A stretch of DNA of 64,000 nucleotides. Source: Bacteroidaceae bacterium (GTDB lineage Bacteria; Bacteroidota; Bacteroidia; Bacteroidales; Bacteroidaceae). Location: positions 62,001-126,000 of the forward strand of contig JAFXAR010000026.1 of the NCBI GenBank assembly GCA_017516885.1, given 5' to 3'. A program made the translations under genes and the position numbers. The notes under the pieces are model-generated. The model worked only from the letters and a program-made list of their open reading frames with translations. It was not told the origin of the DNA and searched no databases. Numbering within the stretch: position 1 is the first letter of the stretch; each line of letters starts with the position of its first letter. Below, one piece after another: positions 8,447 to 17,156 of the stretch.

Positions 8447-9478
8447 TTACTTGTTTAGTCCTTTTGCTATGCCAACGAGGTTTACTCCATATTTCTCGAG
8501 CATGTGCTTTACGACAATGTCGTATTTCTCCTTTATCATAGGGTACTTGCTTGAGGGATAGCGTGCCTCAAACTCCTCGGGGGTAAGCCACATGGCATTC
8601 TTTATGTATGTGGTGAAGAGGTTGTAGCTGGGGTATTTGTCTTTCTCCCAATAGTAGCAGCTTGTTTCGCTTGCGTAGGGCGGCGCCCATACTTGTTTCA
8701 GCACTCCTGTACCGAAATTGTCGTTTATCATGTCAACAAACCCTAACTTGTATTTGTAGTTGGCCTTTGAGGGGTCAACATGGTTCATTTTCTTGTCGGC
8801 GCTGAAATCAAACCCTGTCCAAAAATCGTCTGGGGAGGTTATTCCGCCCTTTTCAATGGAATTGTATATGAGCTGCGACATGAATATGCATCGCTGCTGG
8901 CGGAGTGCGTATGCGGCATCGCCGCCGGTAATTACCTCGTCCTTGAAACTGATTGCCCAGTTGTCGAAGTTGCCTAACTTTATCGACTTGAACGGGTCGG
9001 TCTCTGTTCCGCCGCCTTCCTGCTGGCCGCTGTCGTCGCCAAAGTCACGCGGCTCTGTGCGCAGATTGTGTATCATGTATATCTTTACAGGCAGTGTGGC
9101 GTTGGCAAATTCTTTGTTTATGTTGGGGAATATGTAGTTGTTGAAGTAGTTTACATAAAAGGGCAGATGTTCTGCGGGCAGGTTCCACGACCAGTCTTCG
9201 CGCTCGTTTTCGTATCCGGCCACATAAATGTCTCCTGTGCCGGCCGATACCCAGTCGCGGTTAAGGTCCTCTTCGGTTATATCCTTGTAAAGCAGATAAA
9301 CGCCGTATTCGTTCTTTATGCTGTTTATAATGGAGTCGTACTCAGTGTCGCCCTGCGGGAAGCCGCCGCGTATGGGGGAGTAGTTGCCCGATGGGGTTAT
9401 TGCATCCTCTTCGCTGCATGCTGTGAAGGCGAAGGCAAGCAAGAGCATTATTGCTGTTAAGTTTATATATCTTTTCAT
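8447..9478 (-). CDS. Lipoprotein related to Mx1-type zinc metallopeptidases, catalytic motif missing
   Basis: A 343-residue lipoprotein (signal MKRYINLTAIMLLLAFAFTAC). An alternative ATG at 9487 adds three residues. The N-terminal part (DSIINSIKNEYGVYLLYKDI) and the C-terminal helix (YDIVVKHMLEKYGVNL) resemble the putative zinc-binding metallopeptidase family (Mx1) commonly encoded after SusCD pairs. In that family a HExxH motif follows the first half. The corresponding region here (RCIFMSQLIYNSIEKG, about residues 196-211) has no His or Glu in the required positions, and no HExxH occurs anywhere in the protein. It is therefore probably a binding protein derived from a peptidase. Family membership is judged by eye and is moderately certain; the absence of HExxH is certain. 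Confidence 0.6.
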   Translation of the reverse strand: MKRYINLTAIMLLLAFAFTACSEEDAITPSGNYSPIRGGFPQGDTEYDSIINSIKNEYGVYLLYKDITEEDLNRDWVSAGTGDIYVAGYENEREDWSWNLPAEHLPFYVNYFNNYIFPNINKEFANATLPVKIYMIHNLRTEPRDFGDDSGQQEGGGTETDPFKSIKLGNFDNWAISFKDEVITGGDAAYALRQQRCIFMSQLIYNSIEKGGITSPDDFWTGFDFSADKKMNHVDPSKANYKYKLGFVDMINDNFGTGVLKQVWAPPYASETSCYYWEKDKYPSYNLFTTYIKNAMWLTPEEFEARYPSSKYPMIKEKYDIVVKHMLEKYGVNLVGIAKGLNK

Positions 9479-9490
9479 GGCTGTCATTAT

Positions 9491-11056
9491 TTATTCTGAT
9501 ATTGGCATGCGCTTCTCGGGAAGCTCGTTCTGTACAAGGCTTGAGTTCATGTTCATTGCCTCGTCGGGGATGGGCACTGCGTACATCAGGTCGCCTTCCT
9601 CAAGGCGGTAGGTGTCTGACGACTCGGCGCTGTTGTGCCATTTGTGTGTTATTGAGGGCATTCCCCAGCGGCGAAGGTCGAACCAGCGGTGTCCTTCAAA
9701 GCAGAGCTCGCGGCGGCGCTCGTCGCGTATGAACTGAATAAGCTCGTCCTGGCTTGAGAAGGCCTCTGCTTCAAAGTCCTCGGGGTCGAATCTCTTTTCA
9801 CGCAGTGCGTTCAATGCGTCTGTTGCCTCTGCTATGCCGTTGCCGCCAAGCATGGCCATGGCCTCGGCGTAATTGAGGTAGGCCTCGGAGAGGCGCATGC
9901 AGCGGCCGAACACTCCTACTGCATTCTGCGGCAGATAGTAGTTTGTGCCTACATTTATCTTGCCGTATGCCATGTGCATGAGTTCGCCGTTGCTTGCTCC
10001 GGTGGGGGCTTGTACAATGTATCTGGTCAGGCGCAGGTCATAGTCGACGTATGTGTCAAGCAGCTCCTTCGATGCCTGGAAGTAGGCGTGCATCTTGTTG
10101 CCGGTAATGGAATTGCTTGTATTTGCACCGTTGTAGGTCCACTTGAACATGTCCTCAACATTTCCGTAGGGCCAAATGGTCTCGCTTGAGGAGTATGTGG
10201 GGAATACCATATAGGTTCTTACTGTCTCGCCGGCATCGTTTACTCCTGTCAGCGGTATGCTGTTGAGGTCAACAAGCTTAAAGCGGCTGTTGTCCATTAC
10301 AAGCTTTGCATATTCTGCGGCCTTTTCCCAGTTCTCCATGTAGAGGTAGGTGCGCGAGAGTGTCAGCTGCACCATTGGAAGGCTGGTGCGGTAGTTGTCG
10401 CTCCACTGCTCGCTTTCGGGGAGTGAAAGATAGGCCGCTTCGGCGGTGTGGAGGTCGTCAAGAATCTGTGCGTATACTTCGGCTACGCTCTTTCTTTTCA
10501 GATAGTCCTCGCTTGCTTCAATGCCGCTGCTGAGCTTAAGGGGCACGCCAAGCGCTTCGGGGTCTGCGCTGTAGGGCGGAGCGAAGATGTTTACAAGGTT
10601 CAGGTAGTAGAAACCGCGCAGGGCGTATGCCTGTGCCTTTACCTTATTCTTGTTCTCTTCGGTATCGCTGATTTTGCCGAGATGGTCAATAACGGCGTTT
10701 GTGCCAAGTATTACCTCGTAATATGTCTCGTACATGTTTATATGTCCCGCACCGGCCTCTTCCATCATTTTGAACATGTCGGGCTGCCATGTGTAGGAGG
10801 CGAGGTAGAGGTTGCCGTCAAAGCCTTCGTTTGGTGTCTGGTAGGGGGCTGCCTCTATGTCGTCCTCAAGAAGTCCGAGGAATATGTTGAAACCGCTCAT
10901 GTCGTTGCGCTGGTATGCCTCTCCAAGCAGCAGCTCGTTGAGGGAGGTGGCATCTTCGGGAACGAACTCGCTTTCTGAATCGGGCTCAAGAAAATCGCCG
11001 CAGGATGTAAGTGCCATTGCTGCAATGCAGGCAAGTATTGTATGTTTCATCTTCAT
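9491..11056 (-). CDS. SusD/RagB-family nutrient-binding outer-membrane lipoprotein
   Basis: A 521-residue lipoprotein (MALTSC, Cys19) with the SusD hallmarks: N-terminal GDFLEPD ... LNELLLGEAYQ, TPR-like helices (KAQAYALRGFYYLNLVNIFA near residues 140-160) and a C-terminal block RDERRRELCFEGHRWFDLRRW. SusD proteins sit on the cell surface as a lid on the SusC barrel and capture oligosaccharides, peptides or other ligands. The gene follows susC by 13 bases in the same operon. The neighbours are peptidase-like and thioredoxin-like and there are no glycoside hydrolases, which makes a protein- or peptide-derived ligand more likely than a polysaccharide. That is an inference. Confidence 0.95.
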   Translation of the reverse strand: MKMKHTILACIAAMALTSCGDFLEPDSESEFVPEDATSLNELLLGEAYQRNDMSGFNIFLGLLEDDIEAAPYQTPNEGFDGNLYLASYTWQPDMFKMMEEAGAGHINMYETYYEVILGTNAVIDHLGKISDTEENKNKVKAQAYALRGFYYLNLVNIFAPPYSADPEALGVPLKLSSGIEASEDYLKRKSVAEVYAQILDDLHTAEAAYLSLPESEQWSDNYRTSLPMVQLTLSRTYLYMENWEKAAEYAKLVMDNSRFKLVDLNSIPLTGVNDAGETVRTYMVFPTYSSSETIWPYGNVEDMFKWTYNGANTSNSITGNKMHAYFQASKELLDTYVDYDLRLTRYIVQAPTGASNGELMHMAYGKINVGTNYYLPQNAVGVFGRCMRLSEAYLNYAEAMAMLGGNGIAEATDALNALREKRFDPEDFEAEAFSSQDELIQFIRDERRRELCFEGHRWFDLRRWGMPSITHKWHNSAESSDTYRLEEGDLMYAVPIPDEAMNMNSSLVQNELPEKRMPISE

Positions 11057-11069
11057 GGTTGCTTGTGTG

Positions 11070-14000
11070 TTAAAGTCCTATACTCAGTCCTAATGAATAG
11101 ATGCGCGGCTGGATGCTGTAGCCTAATTCGGGGTCGTATCCCTTCCAGTCGTCGCTTGCTATTACAAAGAGGTTGTTTATGTTTGCGCTTACCTGAATTC
11201 GTGCCAGGCCTATTTTCTTGCAAAGGTTTCTTGGTATGTTGTAGGAGAGCGAAATCTGTGTGCAGCGGAGGAACGATGCATCGGCAACTCTTACATCGGA
11301 CTGTGCCCACATTGAGTAGATGTTGTCGTACAGTCCGTTGGGGATGTAGAGGTTGTAGAGGTCGCGTACCGAGGTGTAGAGCGCAGGGATGTTTGTGTGC
11401 GCTTCATCGCCCGGCTGCTTCCAGCGGCTGTTCAGCTCTTTTGAAAGATTGCTGAATATATCGGGCATCTTGCCGTATGTGAATGTGGAGTAGGGATTGG
11501 GAAGGCGCTTCTTTGCTCCCAGTGCCACTGCAAAGTCAATGCCGATGTTGAAGTTCCCCCAGCGGAGGCGGGTGTTGAAACCGCCTGAAAAGTCGGGCTC
11601 GCTCTGTCCTGAGTAGACAAGGAATGTGGTGGGGTCAACGCTGCCGTCGCCATCGGGCTGCTCGTATGAGGCGTGCAGGAATGTCGGGTAACCGTTCTTG
11701 CCGTCAAGGCCGGTGAACTTGTACGACCAGAATGCTGACAGCGGGTAGCCCTTCTTGAGCGGGCGGCTGCTGTTGCCGTTGAGGAAGTCGGTATGTGTAA
11801 GTTCGTCGGCCTTTGCCGTGCGGTCGTCGCTCTCCGACTTGTTCCAGTTCTTGCCGGCGTTGAGGCCTATGGTCCACACTAAATTCTTGGTGCGGACTGG
11901 GGTGAAGTTAAGGGTGGCCTCAATACCGCTGTTGGTGATTTTGCCACCGTTGAGCGGCATGCTTGACATACCATACTCCTGTGCAATGTCCTGCCTGATG
12001 ATTGCATTTGACCTGCGGTTGTAGTATTCCAGGTTCAAGGTGATTCCGAAAAGCGACAGGTCAAGTCCCAGGTTAAGCGACTTTGTGCGCTCCCACTTCA
12101 ATTGCTTGTTAGGCAGGCTTGTTATAGTAAGGTAGTACTCGTTGTAGCTCTGGAGCAGTCCCTGGTAGGTTACAATCATTTCGGGGCTGAGTGAGTTGAC
12201 CACGTTGCCCTGTATGCCGTATGAGGCGCGGAGGTTCATCTGGTCGAGCCATTCGGCGTGCTTTGCAATGAATGGCTCTTGGGCTACTTTCCATGATGCT
12301 CCGAATGACCATGTGGGGTCGAACTGCTTGTTTACATCCTGTCCGAAGCGGTTCGATGCGTCGGAGCGCACGTTTATGTTCACTACATAGCGGTTCTTGA
12401 ACGAATATGCCACTGTGGCAAAGAACGACATGTAGTTGGTTGTTGTTGAGAGTTTGTTCCAGCCGCCGCGGTAGAGCTGTGCGAGTGCTCCCCAGCCTAC
12501 AGAAACGTCGCTGCCTATGGGCTTGAAGTTTTCGGGGAGGGTGGGCGATACAAGTATTGAACCGCGCTCGGGAACGTATCCCCAAACGGTATTACCCTCG
12601 CTTGTGCTCTCGCTTGAACGGACTTCTATGCCAAGCATGGCATTCAGGCGGTGGTCGGGGTTGAACTGCTTGCTGAACTGCAGGCGGTGCGATGTGCTGT
12701 ATGAGAGGCCTTGTGAGTTGGCCTGGTTGAGCACGCCGCCGTAGGGCATGAGTGCGGCATTGAATCGGTCAGAACCGGCCTTTTCAGTGCCGTAGGCGTA
12801 GCCGCGGTAGAGCTGCTCCACGCGCGAGGTCTTTTCTCCTGAGTAGCTTTCGCTCTTGTTGCCGGTTACTGCCATGTTGGCTGTTCCCTGGTAGGTGAGC
12901 CAGTTTAGAATCTTGTACGATACGTTTATTGATGCGTTGAAGTTTGTTCCGCGGTTCGCCGAGTAGCTGTTTGCCATCTCGTTGAAGATGTTGTAGGAGT
13001 ATTGGTTCTTGCCGCCCAGCTGTGTGTTGTACTGATAGGTGTAGTATCTTGAATAGAAGGCTGGGTCGCCATTCTCCTCGTAGGCCGGTATTGCGCGGCT
13101 TGTGTTCATGGCGTATGTGTAGGGGTTGACGCCTGCTCCGTAGCCGTCGGCGTTCCTGATGCTTCCGTTCAGCTGTGCGTTGATGGACAGCTTGTCGTTG
13201 ACGTTGCTGTTGATGCTCAGGCGCGCGGTTATCTGGTCGTTGTCGTTGCCTATTTCGTATCCCTTGTTGTTCTGGTAGCCTATTGAGGCGTTGTAGGTGT
13301 ATTTGTCTGTTCCGCCCGAAATGCTCAGGTTGTGGCTCTGGCTCACTGAATTGCGGGTGAGAAGGTCGAACCAGTCGGTGTTTACGGTCTCAAGCCTTTG
13401 CAGCTGGCGCGAGAACTCTTCTTCGGTAATCATGCGCTTGTTGAACATTGACATGAGGCCTTCGTATGTGTAAATCTGCGGCAGCGGCTCGCTCTGGTAG
13501 CGGACGCCGGCCTCGTAGGCCTCCTTGCTGAACTGTATGCGCTCGTAGGAGTTCATGAAGTCGTACATTTCGTATGTGGGGCGCTCTCTTACCGAGAAGT
13601 TTGTGTTGTAGTTTACGCTGATGCGTCCCGGCACGCCCTTCTTGGTGGTGATTACAATAACTCCGTTTGATGCCTTAGAACCGTAAATGGCTGTTGCTGA
13701 GGCGTCTTTAAGAACTGTAATCTCTTCAATGTCCTGTGGGTTCAGCCATGATACCTGGTTGCCAATGAGCTCTCTCATGTCCGATGTTATGGCAGAGCTC
13801 ATGTCAATGGAGAGCGGGTCTTCCTGTATTACACCGTCAACAACCCACAGCGGGTCGCTGTTGCCAAGGATTGTGGATGTTCCGCGGATGGTGATTTTGG
13901 GCGATGCTCCTACGCGAGCCGATGTGTTCACAACTGACATGCCGGCAACTTTTCCCTGAAGCATCTGGTCTACACTCTGGTAGGCCGGCATCATTATATC

Positions 14001-14429
14001 GTCGGCCTTTACGGTGGTAAATGCTCCCACCATGTCCTTGCGCGGAAGGCGTGCGTATCCGTCCTCAACAACTGTTACTTCGGAGAGCAGGGCGTCATCT
14101 GTCCTCAAGGAGACTTTTATGTGCTTCTTTGCCACCTCTGGGGTTAGCTTTATTTTCTCAGTCTTGTAGCCAATGAAGGTTACTGAAAGAATGTAGTCTC
14201 CGTTGGCTGCATTGATTTCAATACTGAAGTCGCCGTTGATGTCGGTGTTCACTCCCTTTACAAGTTTGCCGTTCTCTGTTACTGTAACTGTGGCTATAGG
14301 CATGGGGTCGCCAAGCTCGTCGGTTACAGTGCCGGTGATGCTTGTGCCTTTCTGCGCAAATGCCTGCAGTGGGCATAATATACATAATAATATGTATATC
14401 GCCTTGAATATTAGTTTGTTAGCTCTCAT
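11070..14429 (-). CDS. SusC/RagA-family TonB-linked outer-membrane transporter
   Basis: About 1119 residues from the ATG at 14429, where a signal peptide starts (MRANKLIFKAIYILLCILC). An in-frame ATG at 14453 would lengthen it by eight residues. Domain order: carboxypeptidase D regulatory-like Ig domain (GTVTDELGDPMPIATVTV, about 40-125), TonB plug (VDQMLQGKVAGMSVV, ITIRGTSTILGNSDPLWVVDG, ATAIYGSKASNGVIVITTKKG), then a 22-strand-type barrel ending in YSIQPRIYSLGLSIGL. It imports ligands captured by the SusD lipoprotein, driven by TonB/ExbBD. It is the first gene of a minus-strand operon followed by susD, the peptidase-like and thioredoxin-like lipoproteins. No convincing full promoter was found in the A/T-rich region upstream. 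Confidence 0.95.
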   Translation of the reverse strand: MRANKLIFKAIYILLCILCPLQAFAQKGTSITGTVTDELGDPMPIATVTVTENGKLVKGVNTDINGDFSIEINAANGDYILSVTFIGYKTEKIKLTPEVAKKHIKVSLRTDDALLSEVTVVEDGYARLPRKDMVGAFTTVKADDIMMPAYQSVDQMLQGKVAGMSVVNTSARVGASPKITIRGTSTILGNSDPLWVVDGVIQEDPLSIDMSSAITSDMRELIGNQVSWLNPQDIEEITVLKDASATAIYGSKASNGVIVITTKKGVPGRISVNYNTNFSVRERPTYEMYDFMNSYERIQFSKEAYEAGVRYQSEPLPQIYTYEGLMSMFNKRMITEEEFSRQLQRLETVNTDWFDLLTRNSVSQSHNLSISGGTDKYTYNASIGYQNNKGYEIGNDNDQITARLSINSNVNDKLSINAQLNGSIRNADGYGAGVNPYTYAMNTSRAIPAYEENGDPAFYSRYYTYQYNTQLGGKNQYSYNIFNEMANSYSANRGTNFNASINVSYKILNWLTYQGTANMAVTGNKSESYSGEKTSRVEQLYRGYAYGTEKAGSDRFNAALMPYGGVLNQANSQGLSYSTSHRLQFSKQFNPDHRLNAMLGIEVRSSESTSEGNTVWGYVPERGSILVSPTLPENFKPIGSDVSVGWGALAQLYRGGWNKLSTTTNYMSFFATVAYSFKNRYVVNINVRSDASNRFGQDVNKQFDPTWSFGASWKVAQEPFIAKHAEWLDQMNLRASYGIQGNVVNSLSPEMIVTYQGLLQSYNEYYLTITSLPNKQLKWERTKSLNLGLDLSLFGITLNLEYYNRRSNAIIRQDIAQEYGMSSMPLNGGKITNSGIEATLNFTPVRTKNLVWTIGLNAGKNWNKSESDDRTAKADELTHTDFLNGNSSRPLKKGYPLSAFWSYKFTGLDGKNGYPTFLHASYEQPDGDGSVDPTTFLVYSGQSEPDFSGGFNTRLRWGNFNIGIDFAVALGAKKRLPNPYSTFTYGKMPDIFSNLSKELNSRWKQPGDEAHTNIPALYTSVRDLYNLYIPNGLYDNIYSMWAQSDVRVADASFLRCTQISLSYNIPRNLCKKIGLARIQVSANINNLFVIASDDWKGYDPELGYSIQPRIYSLGLSIGL

Positions 14430-14596
14430 ATTGATTGCTTGTTTGTGTTGCAATATGTAATTGTTTGCTAAAATAAGTTATTTTGTGGAAAAAAAGATAC
14501 AAATTGCCTGCTTTTTTATCATTTGTTTGTATTTTGTCAATGTACGCTTCTTTTTTGTAAATGGAAGTTTTGCTGCCCGCAAAATCTTATATAATG

Positions 14597-14628
14597 CAAA
14601 AAACAGCCGGCTGCTTTTGCTGCGGCTG
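14597..14628 (-). terminator. Terminator after mgtE
   Basis: Read on the minus strand: CAGCCG, a 13-base loop, CGGCTG, then a run of six T. It lies 30 bases after the mgtE stop codon. Confidence 0.7.
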
Positions 14629-14658
14629 CTTTTTGCTGTTTGTATCTCATTGCAGGAA

Positions 14659-16011
14659 TCAGGTCATGAGGCTGCTGAGTATCATTGATATTACCATGTA
14701 GAATGTCATTCCGCTGAGGTCATTTATAATCTGAATAAAAGGCCCTGTGGCTACGGCGGGGTTTATGTTCATGCGTTCAAGCACCATGGGAATCATTGTG
14801 CCGAAGGATGATGCGAAAAGTACAACCACGAACAGGCTTATAGGCACTGACAGGGTTACAATGTCAAATGGCTCGTACATGAAAAAGTTGTACATGTATA
14901 CCATGAGCGAGAGTATAGTGGCATTTACAATGGCTACTACAAGCTCCTTTAGTATGTGCCTGAATATGTGATTGGAGTTCAATGAGTTGTTGGCAAGTCC
15001 CTGAACGGCGATTGCTGATGACTGTGTGCCTACGTTTCCTCCCATTCCGGCAAGCAGGGGGATGAACAGCGCCATTTCGGGGTGGTTGCCTAAGGTGCTT
15101 GTGAAGCAGTTGAGGAGTATTGACGAACCGATTCCTCCAAGCATGCCTATTATGAGCCAGGGCAGGCGCGCCTTTGTCTGTACAAAGACGCTGTCGTTTG
15201 TCTCCACGTCCTGGGTAAGACCGGCGGTCAGCTGCTGGTCGTGCTCAGTCTGCTCGCGCACCTCGTCCATGATGTCGTCGACGGTAATCTGTCCCACCAG
15301 GCGGTTAATCTTGTCTACAACAGGAATTGCCACAAGGTTGTATTTCTCAATTAGCAGCGTAACTTCGTCAATTGGGGTGTCAACGTCTACGCTTACCACC
15401 TTGGTGCTCATTACATGCTTAACCTTTGACACGGATGGGCTTGTAATCATCTTGGTCAACGGGAACAGGCCGCAAAGCCTCTCGTCGTCATCAACTACAT
15501 ATACATAATAGATGTCGTCAAGCTCTTCGGCCTGGCGGCGCATCTCCTTGAGGCACTCGGGCATACTCCAGTTCTCGTTAACGACAACCATCTCTGTACT
15601 CATGAGACCGCCGGCGGTGTCTTCGTCGTATTGAAGAAGGTCTACAATGTCGCCTGCCTGCTCAATGTCCTTGATGTGCGAAAGAACCTCTTCCTGCTTC
15701 TCCTCGTCCATGTCACGGATAATCTCAACGGCATCGTCGGTATCCATGTAGTTGACAAAGCGCTTGGCAATTGCCTCGGAGGGAAGTTCTTCAAGGAGTT
15801 CGTTACGCATGTCCTCATCCATCTCGGTGAGTGCGTCGGCAGCCTTTTCGTTGTCGAGCTGGCGGTAGAGGAAGCGTGCCTCTTCTATATCCAGTTCAAG
15901 GCAGATTTCAGCAATGTCGGCAGGGTGCATCTTGGAGATTTTCTCCTGCAGAAGCACTGAGTCCTTTTGCTCAATCAGTTCCTTTATGTAGTTTATAAAG
16001 TCCTTTGTCAT
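14659..16011 (-). CDS. mgtE: Magnesium transporter MgtE
   Basis: A 450-residue protein from the ATG at 16011 (MTKDFINYIKELIEQ). The frame stays open for 40 more codons, but that stretch overlaps the end of rsmA and is Arg/Lys-rich, unlike MgtE. Domains: superhelical MgtE N domain (KMHPADIAEICLELD ... ELPSEAIAKRFVNYMD, about 15-125), a pair of CBS domains (MSTEMVVVNE; TVDDIMDEVREQ, about 130-255), a plug helix, and the membrane domain with the family signature PLLAGMGGNVGTQSS. The family forms a homodimeric Mg2+ channel in the inner membrane gated by cytosolic Mg2+ binding to the N and CBS domains. It follows rsmA by 79 bases on the same strand and may share its transcript. A hairpin terminator follows. 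Confidence 0.95.
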   Translation of the reverse strand: MTKDFINYIKELIEQKDSVLLQEKISKMHPADIAEICLELDIEEARFLYRQLDNEKAADALTEMDEDMRNELLEELPSEAIAKRFVNYMDTDDAVEIIRDMDEEKQEEVLSHIKDIEQAGDIVDLLQYDEDTAGGLMSTEMVVVNENWSMPECLKEMRRQAEELDDIYYVYVVDDDERLCGLFPLTKMITSPSVSKVKHVMSTKVVSVDVDTPIDEVTLLIEKYNLVAIPVVDKINRLVGQITVDDIMDEVREQTEHDQQLTAGLTQDVETNDSVFVQTKARLPWLIIGMLGGIGSSILLNCFTSTLGNHPEMALFIPLLAGMGGNVGTQSSAIAVQGLANNSLNSNHIFRHILKELVVAIVNATILSLMVYMYNFFMYEPFDIVTLSVPISLFVVVLFASSFGTMIPMVLERMNINPAVATGPFIQIINDLSGMTFYMVISMILSSLMT

Positions 16012-16090
16012 AAGTAAGTTACCCTTTTGGCTGTAAATGTCTTTATTGCCGGTAAGCTGTTCCGGCCACCGTCTTCTTTCCGCGGGCTTT

Positions 16091-16879
16091 TCAGTTCGGG
16101 ATTTCGCTCTCTGCCTTTTTGGTAAGCTCAATGAACTCCTCTATTGAGAGCTGTTCGGGGCGTTTCTCAAGTATCGGGTCGTTCAGGAGTGGCGAATCCT
16201 TTCCCACTATCTGCTGAATTGAATTTCTCAGTTTTTTCCTTCGTTGGTTGAAAGTGCCCTTGACTATCTTCTTGAACAGGGCCTCGTCGCATCCTAAGGA
16301 CGTGCGGCTGTTGCGTTTCATTATAACAACAGCGCTCTTTACCTTGGGTGGCGGAGAGAATACATTTTCGTTGACGGTGAAGAGATATTCTACGTCGTAC
16401 CAAATCTGTATCAGTATGCTGAGGATACCGTATGCCTTTGTTCCGGGAGCGGCTGCAAGACGTTCGCCCACCTCTTTCTGTATCATGCCGCTGCAGCAGG
16501 GGATATAATCCTTGTATTCAAGCATCTTGAAAAATATCTGGCTTGATATGTTATAGGGGTAGTTGCCTATGAGCATGAACTGTTCGCCGCCGAACAGACG
16601 GTCGAGGCGCATCTTCAGGAAATCGTCGGGGATTATGTTCTCTTCCTTCAGCTGCGGAAGGTTCTTGCACAGGTAGCTCACTGATTCCTCGTCAATTTCC
16701 ACAACCTTCAGCGGACGCTGCTTTTCAAGCAGGAACTGTGTTAGTACTCCCATTCCTGGACCAACCTCAAGGATGCCTATGCCCGGGCATGCATCAACCG
16801 TATCTGCAATGTCTCTTGCAATTGACAGGTCGGTAAGGAAGTGCTGGCCTAATCTCTTTTTTGCTGTTACTGTTTTCAT
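16091..16879 (-). CDS. rsmA: 16S rRNA dimethyladenosine transferase RsmA (KsgA)
   Basis: 262 residues, full length for the family. The N-terminal KKRLGQHFL is the RsmA signature. The SAM-binding loop is ILEVGPGMGVLTQ (about 36-48), the acidic residue is in VVEIDEES, and the catalytic motif NYPYNIS is at 106-112. A C-terminal helical domain contains the typical FNQRRKKLRNS. It dimethylates two adjacent adenosines in the helix 45 loop of 16S rRNA during small-subunit maturation. It starts from a region with divergent promoters shared with the flippase-like gene and precedes mgtE. No anomalies. Confidence 0.97.
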   Translation of the reverse strand: MKTVTAKKRLGQHFLTDLSIARDIADTVDACPGIGILEVGPGMGVLTQFLLEKQRPLKVVEIDEESVSYLCKNLPQLKEENIIPDDFLKMRLDRLFGGEQFMLIGNYPYNISSQIFFKMLEYKDYIPCCSGMIQKEVGERLAAAPGTKAYGILSILIQIWYDVEYLFTVNENVFSPPPKVKSAVVIMKRNSRTSLGCDEALFKKIVKGTFNQRRKKLRNSIQQIVGKDSPLLNDPILEKRPEQLSIEEFIELTKKAESEIPN

Positions 16880-17001
16880 TGCCGCTGAACTGTTTTAATT
16901 TTTGTTCCTAAAAAAGAGGTGTTGTAGCTGGATAATTGTTACCTTTGCGAAAAACTTGCCGATAACAGTTCCTGAGAGCTTTTTCGTGCTCTCAAACGGC
17001 A

Positions 17002-17009
17002 CAAAGGTA
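17002..17009 (-). promoter_or_regulatory. Possible -7 box for rsmA
   Basis: Minus-strand TACCTTTG fits TAnnTTTG. It would give a leader of about 115 bases containing a GAGAGC/GCTCTC hairpin at 16974-16993. No clear -33 element. Confidence 0.35.
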
Positions 17010-17030
17010 ACTAAAATATTAAGAAACCCT

Positions 17031-17062
17031 TTTGAATTTCTTGAAAATTTATCCTATATTCG
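17031..17062 (+). promoter_or_regulatory. Bacteroidota promoter (TTTG-N20-TATATTCG)
   Basis: TTTG at 17031-17034, a 20-base spacer and TATATTCG at 17055-17062 (one mismatch to TAnnTTTG) lie about 95 bases upstream of the flippase-like gene. Confidence 0.55.
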
Positions 17063-17156
17063 CGAAGTTATTTCCCCGACAAAGTTTTTGAAGGGTGGAA
17101 CGAGAACCAACCGGCAAAAATAATAGATTGCTAATTTATAGAATAATTCTGAAGTT

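Noticed and set aside
16011..16131. Longer N-terminus for MgtE (40 extra residues)
   Set aside because: The extension overlaps the end of rsmA and is Arg/Lys-rich; MgtE proteins begin near the residues encoded from 16011.
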